Positions 36,631 through 43,919 of a DNA stretch of 64,000 nucleotides are shown piece by piece. The position numbers and the translations under genes were made by a program. Under the pieces are notes generated by a model. The model was not told the DNA's origin and searched no databases. It worked only from the letters and a program-made list of their open reading frames with translations. The stretch comes from Brasilonema angustatum HA4187-MV1. GTDB lineage: Bacteria; Cyanobacteriota; Cyanobacteriia; Cyanobacteriales; Nostocaceae. The stretch is from positions 1-64,000 of the forward strand of contig JAHHGV010000013.1 of the NCBI GenBank assembly GCA_019359695.1. Direction: 5' to 3'. Position 1 is the stretch's first letter, and the number at the start of each line of letters is the position of its first letter.

Positions 36631-37143
36631 TTACCAAAGTGCCAGCCTGTGAATAATCAATAAAAAATCATCAAGAATTAAAGGGAGATTTTCTTCAGTC
36701 AAAATAGGAACGTGGACAAAAATGCAAGGGGTTGTGAGTTCGCGTTGGCGTAGTTCATCTAAAACAGAATAGTAAAGTCCTTCGCAAACAAATTTACCGC
36801 AGTCGTGACTAATCTCAACTGCCCTTGCCCCCGCCACTAACTTTTCTAAATTAACTGTTGTCTGCAACACAATTTCCCCAGAACTAGCACCAACTTCCAC
36901 ACTTAATAATGTTCGTCTTCGCGCCATCCCACAGCAAATGATGCAGTCTGGTTGCAGTTGGTGGATTTTTTCTATAACCCGAAAACTGGCAAGCTGCACA
37001 TCCACTCTCAACTGTCGCAAGAAGGTTAAATCATAAGGTAACGAGTTAAGTCGGGAAACTTCTATCAACAAATCATCAGAAGAATTTGATTTTTGTTCAG
37101 GTAGCCAAGTGTCAAAAGATGTTAATAGAATGCTTTTCTTCAT
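36631..37143 (-). CDS. Pyroglutamyl-peptidase I (C15) family protein
   Basis: A 170-residue protein resembling Pcp. The start ILLTSFDTWLPEQKSNSSD matches the family's LVTGFEPF...N-S segment. Candidate triad: E in LLSVEVGA (about 82), C in GKFVCEGLYYSVL (about 119) and H in CIFVHVPIL (about 144). It is shorter than typical Pcp (about 200-215 residues) and the GxxGGR element is altered to GMARRR, so its specificity may differ. It is upstream of DUF3370 on the same strand, and divergent from hisH. Confidence 0.75.
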   Translation of the reverse strand: MKKSILLTSFDTWLPEQKSNSSDDLLIEVSRLNSLPYDLTFLRQLRVDVQLASFRVIEKIHQLQPDCIICCGMARRRTLLSVEVGASSGEIVLQTTVNLEKLVAGARAVEISHDCGKFVCEGLYYSVLDELRQRELTTPCIFVHVPILTEENLPLILDDFLLIIHRLALW

Positions 37144-37202
37144 AAGAAATATTATTTAAAATAGAGATACTCTCCATAATAAAGTTAACAGGGAGCGAGT
37201 AA

Positions 37203-37838
37203 ATGACGTTGATTGCAGTTGTAGATTACGACATGGGAAATTTGCACTCTGTCTGTAAAGGACTGGAAAAAGCTGGGGCAACTCCCAAGATTACTGATTC
37301 TCCAAAAGAATTAGAAAAGGCAGATGCGATCGTTTTGCCAGGAGTCGGTGCGTTCGATCCAGCAGTCCAACAGCTGCGATCGCGTGGTTTAGAAAAACCA
37401 ATAAAAGAAGCTATCGCATCCGGTAAACCCTTTTTAGGAATTTGTTTAGGACTGCAAATTCTTTTTGAATCAAGCGCAGAAGGGACTGAATCAGGACTCG
37501 GAATTATAAAAGGAAGAGTCAGGCGATTTCGTAGAGAACCAGGAATTGCTATTCCTCATATGGGTTGGAATCAACTCGAACTGACTCAACCAAAAAGTCA
37601 TTTGTGGGAGTATTTACCCTCTCTACCTTGGGTATATTTTGTTCATTCCTATTATGTTGAACCGCAAGATCCGCAAGTTTGTGCAGCAACTATCACTCAC
37701 GGACATCAAACGGTAACAGCTGCGATCGCCCGCGATAACTTAATGGCTGTTCAGTTTCACCCCGAAAAATCTTCCAATATTGGGCTGCAAATTCTGTCTA
37801 ATTTTGTCTCCCAAGTTTGGACACAAGTTGCTGCCTAA
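37203..37838 (+). CDS. hisH: Imidazole glycerol phosphate synthase subunit HisH
   Basis: The glutamine amidotransferase half of the HisHF enzyme in histidine synthesis. In 211 residues the triad is seen as C79 in LGICLGLQ, and H-x-E in FHPEKSS near 190. The oxyanion-forming VLPGVGAFDP is at 47-56. Start ATG at 37203 follows CAGGGAGCGAGTAA. hisF and other his genes are not adjacent, as usual in cyanobacteria, where they are scattered. Confidence 0.96.
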   Translation: MTLIAVVDYDMGNLHSVCKGLEKAGATPKITDSPKELEKADAIVLPGVGAFDPAVQQLRSRGLEKPIKEAIASGKPFLGICLGLQILFESSAEGTESGLGIIKGRVRRFRREPGIAIPHMGWNQLELTQPKSHLWEYLPSLPWVYFVHSYYVEPQDPQVCAATITHGHQTVTAAIARDNLMAVQFHPEKSSNIGLQILSNFVSQVWTQVAA

Positions 37839-38070
37839 ATACAATTGTGGTTGAGTTTATAGTCCATTGTTTCTTGTTCGTAGTCAAAAGGTTTGTTAAG
37901 AATTGATTGTTAAAATTTGTAACTTGAATACACGATGGGCATTGCCTACCGCGATAAGTGACTGGTGGGTAATGCTTACCCTATAAAAAAGGTTGCTAAC
38001 TAATGATGAATGATGAATGATATAGCAGTTGCCAGTTACCAAGTACCCGCAGTATCAGTTACCAGTTTTC

Positions 38071-38119
38071 ACTGTTCACTGTTCACTGTTCACTGTTCAC
38101 TGTTCACTGTTCACTGTTC
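38071..38119. repeat. Heptanucleotide tandem repeat, 7 x ACTGTTC
   Basis: Seven perfect consecutive copies of ACTGTTC, ending 17 bp before the rsmD start. This is a short tandemly repeated repetitive (STRR) sequence typical of heterocystous cyanobacteria. Its copy number may vary between strains. Confidence 0.92.
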
Positions 38120-38136
38120 CCTGCTATAAATAACTG

Positions 38137-38682
38137 ATGAGTTTAAGAATTTACGGAAACCGACCATTAAAAACTTTACCAGGAAAAGAAACCAGACCCA
38201 CCAGTGCGCGGGTACGCGAAGCCGTTTTTAATATTTGGCAGGGAACAATAGAAGGTTGTCGTTGGCTGGATGTGTGTGCTGGAAGTGGTTCAATGGGCGC
38301 GGAGGCTTTGTGTAGAGGAGCCAGCCGAGTTGTAGGAATTGATAAATCCCATCGTGCTTGTGCTACAATCCAACAGAATTGGCAAGACTTAGCGAGTGCT
38401 GAACAGAAATTTCAGGTAATGCGGGGAGATGTTGTACAGCTTTTGCCAAAATTATCAGGACAGCAATTTGACAGAATTTACTTCGATCCGCCGTATGCAA
38501 GTGAATTATACCAGCCAGTGATAGAGGCGATCGCTCAGTCTGGGCTTCTAGATGCTAATGGTGAAATAGCGATCGAACATAATCCTCAAGATTGGAATCC
38601 TTTAGTCATTCCGAATTGGGAAATTTGCCGTGAAAAAGTTTACGGAAACACGGCTTTGACCTTTTACAGGGTAGTGGATTGA
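38137..38682 (+). CDS. rsmD: 16S rRNA (guanine966-N2)-methyltransferase
   Basis: A 181-residue RsmD-like enzyme. N-terminal RIYGNRPLKTLPG is the RNA-contacting start, TRPTSARVREAVFNIW the family signature, DVCAGSGSMGAEAL motif I, and FDPPYAS (about 120) the NPPY-like catalytic motif. Start ATG at 38137 lies directly behind the ACTGTTC tandem repeat, with no clear ribosome-binding site. It methylates G966 in the small-subunit rRNA during assembly. Confidence 0.93.
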   Translation: MSLRIYGNRPLKTLPGKETRPTSARVREAVFNIWQGTIEGCRWLDVCAGSGSMGAEALCRGASRVVGIDKSHRACATIQQNWQDLASAEQKFQVMRGDVVQLLPKLSGQQFDRIYFDPPYASELYQPVIEAIAQSGLLDANGEIAIEHNPQDWNPLVIPNWEICREKVYGNTALTFYRVVD

Positions 38683-38718
38683 GGGGACAAGGAGATAAAT
38701 CAATTCAAAATTCAAAAT

Positions 38719-38741
38719 GTGCTGCGCACCGCTGCGCTAAC
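38719..38741. repeat. Dispersed GC-rich module flanked by TTTTGAATTTTG-type sequence
   Basis: The core CTGCGCACCGCTGCGCTAAC is flanked by AATTCAAAAT on the left and AAAATTCAAAAT on the right. It is a variant of the module at 21269-21292, 56091-56115 and 62859-62883, in reverse orientation to the first and last. It lies between rsmD and petG. Confidence 0.75.
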
Positions 38742-38818
38742 AAAATTCAAAATTTCTTATGATCTCCCCTACCTCCAACTGAAGGTGCTATATCCCTGTG
38801 TCCTCGGTTTGGATGACT

Positions 38819-38932
38819 TTATAAACCGAGTTGATTGCCACGTTTGTATTGCTCGTAAGCTTTGTAAAACAACCCAGCTAAGGTTACAAAGATTAGACCC
38901 AGTACAATGCCGTCAAGCAAGGGTTCAACCAC
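38819..38932 (-). CDS. petG: Cytochrome b6f complex subunit V (PetG)
   Basis: A 37-residue membrane peptide starting with GTG at 38932: [20 protein letters not shown] then [17 protein letters not shown]. It matches PetG throughout (EPLL.GIVLGLI.VTLAGLF). One transmembrane helix. It is needed for assembly of the b6f complex in the thylakoid membrane. A ribosome-binding site AAAGGAGAT is 5-10 bases upstream. Shortness and the GTG start make it easy to miss. It lies near the cytM gene, an electron-transfer neighbour on the other strand. Confidence 0.96.
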   Translation of the reverse strand: MVEPLLDGIVLGLIFVTLAGLFYKAYEQYKRGNQLGL

Positions 38933-39038
38933 GTTAAATCTCCTTTGGTGCTACTGTTCAATATTTTCTTCCCATTATTGATTCTACCAAATTTGGCATA
39001 ATTGCTTCTTCCAAAGTAGGAGTTAGCAAACTAGGGGT

Positions 39039-39122
39039 GTAAGGGGGTAAGGGTGTAAGGGTGTAGGGGATCCCCAATAAGCCCAAATAAGCCCAAATAA
39101 GCCGATAGAAGCCCAAATAAGC
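39039..39122. repeat. Short tandem repeats (GTAAGG and AAATAAGCCC types)
   Basis: GTAAGGG and GTGTAAGGG units run from about 39039 to 39068, then AATAAGCCC-type 10-bp units (39075-39122) with a GATAGAA interruption. With CCCCTATACCCCTACA repeats at 39225-39258, they fill the 600 bp between petG and cytM. No coding feature is credible here. Confidence 0.75.
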
Positions 39123-39181
39123 CGAAGGGCTTGAGTCCTTCTGGGTTCGGCGGCGTGGCAACAAAGAAGATCCCCTCTTCC

Positions 39182-39229
39182 ACGCCAGGTGCCTCAAGTC
39201 GGGAAACCCGCCCACGGCACTGGCTCCCC
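39182..39229. repeat. ACGCCAGGTGC dispersed repeat, copy A
   Basis: ACGCCAGGTGCCTCAAG, then GGG-AAACCCG and GGCACTGGCTCCCC. Copies B (40073-40118) and C (43384-43431) share the frame ACGCCAGGTGC...CAA...GGG..AACCC...CACTGGCTCC. The ends are short inverted complements (GCCAGGTGC / GCACTGGC), so each copy can fold into an imperfect hairpin. Confidence 0.75.
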
Positions 39230-39532
39230 TATACCCCTACACCCCTATACCCCTACACCCGCGCGTTCCGGTCAGGCATACTGCACACGTCAACTTAAGC
39301 CAAAACCCTTTTCAAATATCGTTTCCAGGTAGAACTGGAAATGCCGTCAAAGCAGCTTTGTCACTACTCACCGAAGGCAGCAAATAACCGCTTCTTTTCT
39401 CATTCCTTCCCTCGTTCATCCCCCTGCTGAGTTAGCAAAAAAACATTTGTGCTTGCAGACACCATCAAGAACTTTTAAGCTATGTGTATGAAATGAAAAC
39501 TTTTTGTACACTTTGACTTCAAAAGTAAACAT

Positions 39533-39907
39533 TTGGATAACCAGATTACCAAAACTGAAACTTTGATTTGGCGAATCATATTAACGGCGCTGGCGATTCT
39601 GCTAGTAGTCCTTGTGAGCATTTTTGCTGTTCGGATTATGAAAACTGCCGATCCATATGTCAAAAGCGTTCTATCGCTCAAAGGGGACCTAGCACTCGGA
39701 CACGCCATCTTTCAAATCAACTGTGCCGGCTGTCATGGCTGGGAAGCAGATGGGCGCGTTGGTCCTAGTTTACAAGGAGTCTCAAAGCATAAATCCCCAT
39801 ATGGTCTCATTCATCAAGTCATTAGTGGTGAAACCCCACCCATGCCAAAATTTCAACCTAAGCCTCAAGAAATGGCAGATTTGTTGAGTTATTTAGAAAC
39901 GCTTTAA
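39533..39907 (+). CDS. cytM: Cytochrome c-type CytM
   Basis: A 124-residue membrane-anchored cytochrome. A hydrophobic N-terminal helix (LIWRIILTALAILLVVLVSI, 11-30) is followed by the haem motif CAGCH (64-68), GPSLQGVS and the axial methionine in TPPMPKF (M104), ending MADLLSYLETL as in other CytM. The start is TTG at 39533, since no ATG or GTG lies between it and the in-frame stop upstream; no ribosome-binding site is obvious. CytM is linked to respiration and stress in cyanobacteria; its electron partner is disputed. Confidence 0.93.
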   Translation: MDNQITKTETLIWRIILTALAILLVVLVSIFAVRIMKTADPYVKSVLSLKGDLALGHAIFQINCAGCHGWEADGRVGPSLQGVSKHKSPYGLIHQVISGETPPMPKFQPKPQEMADLLSYLETL

Positions 39908-40871
39908 CGTGAGAGCCAATTTCCGCCAGTTTTCAAGTATAATGCCTCAGGTGGCGGTTTTCAATGGAAGACACCACAGCTCCAGACAGAATTAAGTAGA
40001 TAGGTGGAAATAAACAGAGCTATGTTAAGAAATGTAAAAGCGCCTCAAACCCTTACTAATGAATGGCAGGTGACGCCAGGTGCTTCAAGCGGGGGAACCC
40101 GGCCAACGCACTGGCTCCTGTAGCCTGTGAAACCCGTCCACCCTTACGGGGAAGACCTCCGGTCTCGCTGCGCTTTAGACCTCTGGGCGTGCGCTTTGCG
40201 CATACGCCAGAGCCGGCACGAGGGAAACCCTCCCGCAGTGCTGGACTCACCGTACTGCCTCCTAATGACCAATGACTAATGACTGCCTTTACTAGTTAAC
40301 TTTATTTGTACCGACCTACTTATCTTTTAACTCAATTGCTTTATTCATCTGATTAATAGAAACTGGTTTCCTTTCTGGTTTATGGCTGAGAGTACCAGAC
40401 TGCAATATTTTGCTCTTTGCCCCTACGATATTCATAATTCCTGCATTTAAGTAGCCATCATGAACTGTGTACACCCTATGGCTAACGCCACGCCTTACGG
40501 CTATCGGGGAGAACCTATGCCCTGCGGGCACGCTGCGAAGAGCGGTTCCGCTAGCCCCTAAGGGGGCGCTGCGCAAATGTTAACGCTGCGCTAACACTCC
40601 TTATTTTCAAGTCAGGTAGCCGTAATTGATTCGTAGATAGCAGTAGTGGAACCCGGAAAGCTTCCTACTTTATAACCCACGCGGGCAGGATGCCCCGAAG
40701 TCGCTACAACGGGGGGAACCCTCCGAAGCTTTGATGCCTGCGGCAAGTCGCAAAGCGTCTACGGAGGAAACCTCCGCTCAAACAACTCTTGGCAACGCGC
40801 AACTCTTGGCACTACATTTTATATTTAATTCAAACCACCTACTTATCCTGTGCAGATTTAATAATTAACTG
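39908..40871. other. 960-bp repeat-filled spacer between cytM and mmsA
   Basis: No supported gene. It contains repeat copy B (40073-40118) and GC-rich segments with cyanobacterial repeat words such as GGTCTCGCTGCGC, CGGGGAGAACC, CCTGCGGGCACGCTGCG and GCTAACGCC (40130-40260, 40480-40600, 40690-40770). Its GC content is clearly above that of the flanking genes. ORFs predicted here are artefacts of these repeats. Confidence 0.7.
40073..40118. repeat. ACGCCAGGTGC dispersed repeat, copy B
   Basis: ACGCCAGGTGCTTCAAGCGG, then GGGAACCCGGCCAACGCACT and GGCTCC. See copies A (39182) and C (43384). Confidence 0.8.
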
Positions 40872-42350
40872 ATGGAAAAAGTGATGACATTACCCAACTA
40901 CATTAATGGTCAGTGGTGTACATCTAGTGCTATGGAATACTTGGATGTCCTCAACCCGGCTACAGCAGAGATACTGGCGAAAGTACCTCTATCACCTGCT
41001 TGTGAGGTAAACGAAGCGGTAGAAGCAGCAGCAGAAGCTTTCGTGAGTTGGCGACGCACTCCACCGACAGAACGAGTGCAGTATTTATTTAAACTTAAGA
41101 ATCTGCTAGAAGAGAACTTAGAGGATTTGGCTCGTACTATTACATTAGAATGCGGTAAAACGTTGGCAGAGTCCCAAGGTGAGATGCAGCGTGCTATTGA
41201 AAATGTAGAAGTTGCCTGTGGTATCCCTATGATGATGCAGGGTACAAACCTAGAAGACATTGCCAGAGGTATTGATGAAATGATGATTCGGCAACCTTTG
41301 GGAGTTGCTGCAGTCATAGCCCCATTTAATTTTCCGGGGATGATTCCCTTTTGGTTCATGCCTTATGCCCTAGCATGCGGTAACACCTACATTGTCAAGC
41401 CGTCGGAGAAGGTACCGCTAACAATGCAAAAAATCTTCCAGTTGTTAGAAAAGACTGGATTGCCCAAAGGTATCGTCAACTTGGTAAACGGTGCAAAAAA
41501 AGCTGTAGATGCAATTTTGGATCATCCTAAAATTCGAGCAATTAGCTTTGTTGGCTCTACACCTGTCGCTAAATATATATATAGTAGGGCGGCGGCAAAT
41601 GGCAAACGTGTCCAATGCCAAGGTGGTGCAAAAAATCCCCTGATTGTTTTACCAGATGCAGATTTAGAGATGACAACACGCATTGCTGCTGATAGTGCTT
41701 TTGGTTGTGCAGGACAACGTTGTCTTGCTGCTTCAATAGCAGTGACTGTGGGACAAATGCGTCACACGTTTACAGAAGCTATTAGTGAAACTGCTAAAAA
41801 GCGTGTGGTCGGTAATGGTTTAGAATCAGGCGTAGAAATGGGACCAGTGATTACAACCCAAAGTAAGACACGAATTGAGGATTTGATTCAAAAGGGGTCA
41901 GATGAAGGGGCGAGGGTGTTAGTGGATGGACGAGAACCGAATATATCTGGTTATGAAAATGGTAACTTTATACGTCCAACAATTCTGCAAAATGTTGACC
42001 CAGCAGGTGAAATTGCCCGGACGGAAATCTTTGGTCCAGTGCTAAGTTTGATACATTTAGAAACTATTGAGCAGGCGATCGCCCTGATCAACAGCGGTCA
42101 ATATGGCAACATGGCTTGTTTGTTCACTACCAGTGGTGCAGCTGCGCGGAAGTTCCGTTATGAAGCAGAAGCTGGTAATATTGGTATTAACATAGGAGTT
42201 GCCGCACCAATGGCGTTTTTCCCGTTCAGTGGTTGGAAAGAAAGCTTTTTTGGTGATTTACACGGTCAAAGCAATCATGCTGTAGAATTTTTTACCCAAA
42301 CCAAAGTCGTCGTGGAACGTTGGCCTAAGGATTGGTCGCGTCAATTTTGA
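40872..42350 (+). CDS. mmsA: CoA-acylating methylmalonate-semialdehyde dehydrogenase
   Basis: A 492-residue ALDH-fold enzyme of the MmsA type, which converts malonate or methylmalonate semialdehyde to acetyl- or propionyl-CoA. The catalytic cysteine is C284 in [11 protein letters not shown]; the NAD-site [14 protein letters not shown] (151-164) is family-typical, as is [15 protein letters not shown] near the C-terminus. The ALDH glutamate is absent, as expected for CoA-acylating members. The start may be ATG at 40872 or 40884. The stop is overlapped by the end of the convergent DUF2087 gene (10 bp). Confidence 0.92.
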   Translation: MEKVMTLPNYINGQWCTSSAMEYLDVLNPATAEILAKVPLSPACEVNEAVEAAAEAFVSWRRTPPTERVQYLFKLKNLLEENLEDLARTITLECGKTLAESQGEMQRAIENVEVACGIPMMMQGTNLEDIARGIDEMMIRQPLGVAAVIAPFNFPGMIPFWFMPYALACGNTYIVKPSEKVPLTMQKIFQLLEKTGLPKGIVNLVNGAKKAVDAILDHPKIRAISFVGSTPVAKYIYSRAAANGKRVQCQGGAKNPLIVLPDADLEMTTRIAADSAFGCAGQRCLAASIAVTVGQMRHTFTEAISETAKKRVVGNGLESGVEMGPVITTQSKTRIEDLIQKGSDEGARVLVDGREPNISGYENGNFIRPTILQNVDPAGEIARTEIFGPVLSLIHLETIEQAIALINSGQYGNMACLFTTSGAAARKFRYEAEAGNIGINIGVAAPMAFFPFSGWKESFFGDLHGQSNHAVEFFTQTKVVVERWPKDWSRQF

Positions 42351-42592
42351 AAATTGCGCCAGTAAGCGGAACCGTCCCGCTTTCTGTCAATTAACCCGCT
42401 TTCAAATAACTCTCGTCTCAACATCGCGGGGTCACCAAAGGTGTGGTGCACATTAAGCAGTGCATTCACCTCTTTTTCTGTATAAAAAATAGCAACCTCA
42501 AATTTTGACGCTAAATACTCCAACACCAACTTTTGAAACTTTCCTTTATTGCGCTTGGAGAACCACTCTTTCACACGTCCTGTGTTCATCAA
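42341..42592 (-). CDS. DUF2087-type small protein
   Basis: An 83-residue protein, [16 protein letters not shown]-like, then [20 protein letters not shown] and [21 protein letters not shown]. This is the winged-helix-like DUF2087 pattern (E-x-E-V-N-x-L-L...D-x-x-x-L-R-R-E-L-...-R...G-x-x-Y-W). It may bind nucleic acid. It converges with mmsA and shares ten bases at the 3' end. Start ATG at 42592 or one codon later. Confidence 0.85.
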   Translation of the reverse strand: MMNTGRVKEWFSKRNKGKFQKLVLEYLASKFEVAIFYTEKEVNALLNVHHTFGDPAMLRRELFESGLIDRKRDGSAYWRNFQN

Positions 42593-42833
42593 GATAGCTT
42601 GTGTAATTCATAAATCATTTTGGTGCTGTGTCACAAAGAAAGAAACATTAAGACCAATCACGATTTCGTATCAATTTTTTGGAAAATCGACTCAACCCAC
42701 TGCTAAAGTGGGCACTTAAGTAAGGGTCATTTCGTCACCATCAGTTATACTAGACAAACTTTAATTAACAGTTTTTCTCAGTAGTATTTCTATGAAAAAG
42801 ATTACATTGTCACAGGTCGTGAAGGAGTGGAAC

Positions 42834-43223
42834 GTGAAAAAAGCGTTAATGACAAAAACACTGTTCGCATCACTCAGTTTGTTAACTTTATTTGCCCCAC
42901 AAAGTGCTCATGCTCAAATCATACCGCAACCTTGGGTATCAGTTGGTAGCAAAGATGGTGATGTTACCTATTCTGTAGGTGCAAGGGCTTTGAATTTGGG
43001 AGCAGAGTTAGGATTTGGTCCTGACGGTTCTACAGGTGTAGATATATTAAAATTTATCAATTTGCCAGTGGTTTCACCTTATGTAGGGCTGGGATACTAT
43101 TCAGCAGATAAAGGTGTTGCTTTTTCGGGCGGGGTTCAGGTAAGCGCTACCGATAAAGTTTTTGTTGGTGTTGGTTACAACTCTGTTCGAGGAATAAACG
43201 GACAACTCGGAGTCAGGTTTTAA
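42834..43223 (+). CDS. Exported small protein of unknown function
   Basis: The start chosen is GTG at 42834, because GAAGGAGTGGAAC lies directly before it; an ATG at 42792 (no ribosome-binding site) would add 14 residues. The product is 129 residues: a signal peptide KKALMTKTLFASLSLLTLFA ending AHA-Q, then a glycine-rich mature part with alternating strands (GYYSADKGVAFSGGVQV, VFVGVGYNSVRG) ending in phenylalanine. This suggests a small beta-barrel or adhesin-like envelope protein. No family is recognised. Confidence 0.7.
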   Translation: MKKALMTKTLFASLSLLTLFAPQSAHAQIIPQPWVSVGSKDGDVTYSVGARALNLGAELGFGPDGSTGVDILKFINLPVVSPYVGLGYYSADKGVAFSGGVQVSATDKVFVGVGYNSVRGINGQLGVRF

Positions 43224-43919
43224 TTTTTGTCTCTATACGTCTTTTTCCAAGGTATGTGAAATATAGTGTTCCACGTACCTTACCTCAACATTTTCCCAAT
43301 CAGCAAGATAGATGATTAATCTCCTTTTTTAAAGCAATACGGTTCAGTTAATGGTGTTTGATTTTGTTAAGATCCCCCAACCGACGCCAGGTGCTACAAC
43401 GGGGGGAACCCCCGCAACGCACTGGCTCCCCTTAAAAAGGGGGCTTAGTTCCCTCCTTTTTAAGGAGGGCTAGGGAGGATCAATTCTTAACTGAACCGTA
43501 TTGTTTTTTAAAGCTAATTGATGTTTTTTCTATTTTTTTCGTGATTTATCTCTCAAATGAACTACTAAGATGCAAAAAACACAATTTATGAGAGATGAAG
43601 CAAAAAGCATTATCTGACAACTCATTTAAAATTTTTCTATAATAGTTGAGTGAACAGAAAAGCCATTGATTAGGTTTTCATATCAATTGTTAGAATTATC
43701 AGCTATTTATAATTATTATCTGATTACTAAATTTTTTTATAACTTATTTTTTGATGATTTATGGCATATTATTTCTTTCGGAAGAAAGAATCAAACGCCA
43801 GTTAGTAGTAGGATATGCTATATCTATCTTTCGGTGTAGATAGCAAGAATTAACACAAAATATGGCGAGCATCAAACATTAAACAGTATTAACTGTATTG
43901 ACCTGGCAGATATCTTTTT
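43224..43919. other. 700-bp spacer with dispersed repeat and hairpins
   Basis: No gene is seen. After the exported protein, 43384-43431 is repeat copy C. Then CCCTCC-TTTTTAA-GGAGGG (43452-43470) forms a hairpin and TTAACTGAACCGTATTG repeats, inverted, the CAATACGGTTCAGTTAA at 43336-43352. That outer inverted pair (43336-43352 with 43488-43504) frames a 169-bp unit. The last 400 bp before the WD40 gene are AT-rich. Confidence 0.65.
43384..43431. repeat. ACGCCAGGTGC dispersed repeat, copy C, inside a larger inverted-repeat unit
   Basis: ACGCCAGGTGCTACAACGGG, then GGGAACCCCCGCAACGCACT and GGCTCCCC. It lies within the unit bounded by CAATACGGTTCAGTTAA (43336-43352) and its complement (43488-43504), so a repeat is nested in an element. 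Confidence 0.8.

Noticed and set aside
38071-38119. CRISPR-like array
   Set aside because: Seven-base units in direct contact without spacers: an STRR microsatellite.
38958-39215. 85-residue minus-strand ORF between petG and cytM
   Set aside because: It is made of tandem and dispersed repeat sequence and matches nothing.
40056-40576. Several ORFs of 64-86 codons on both strands
   Set aside because: They overlap each other in GC-rich repeat DNA with no start signals.
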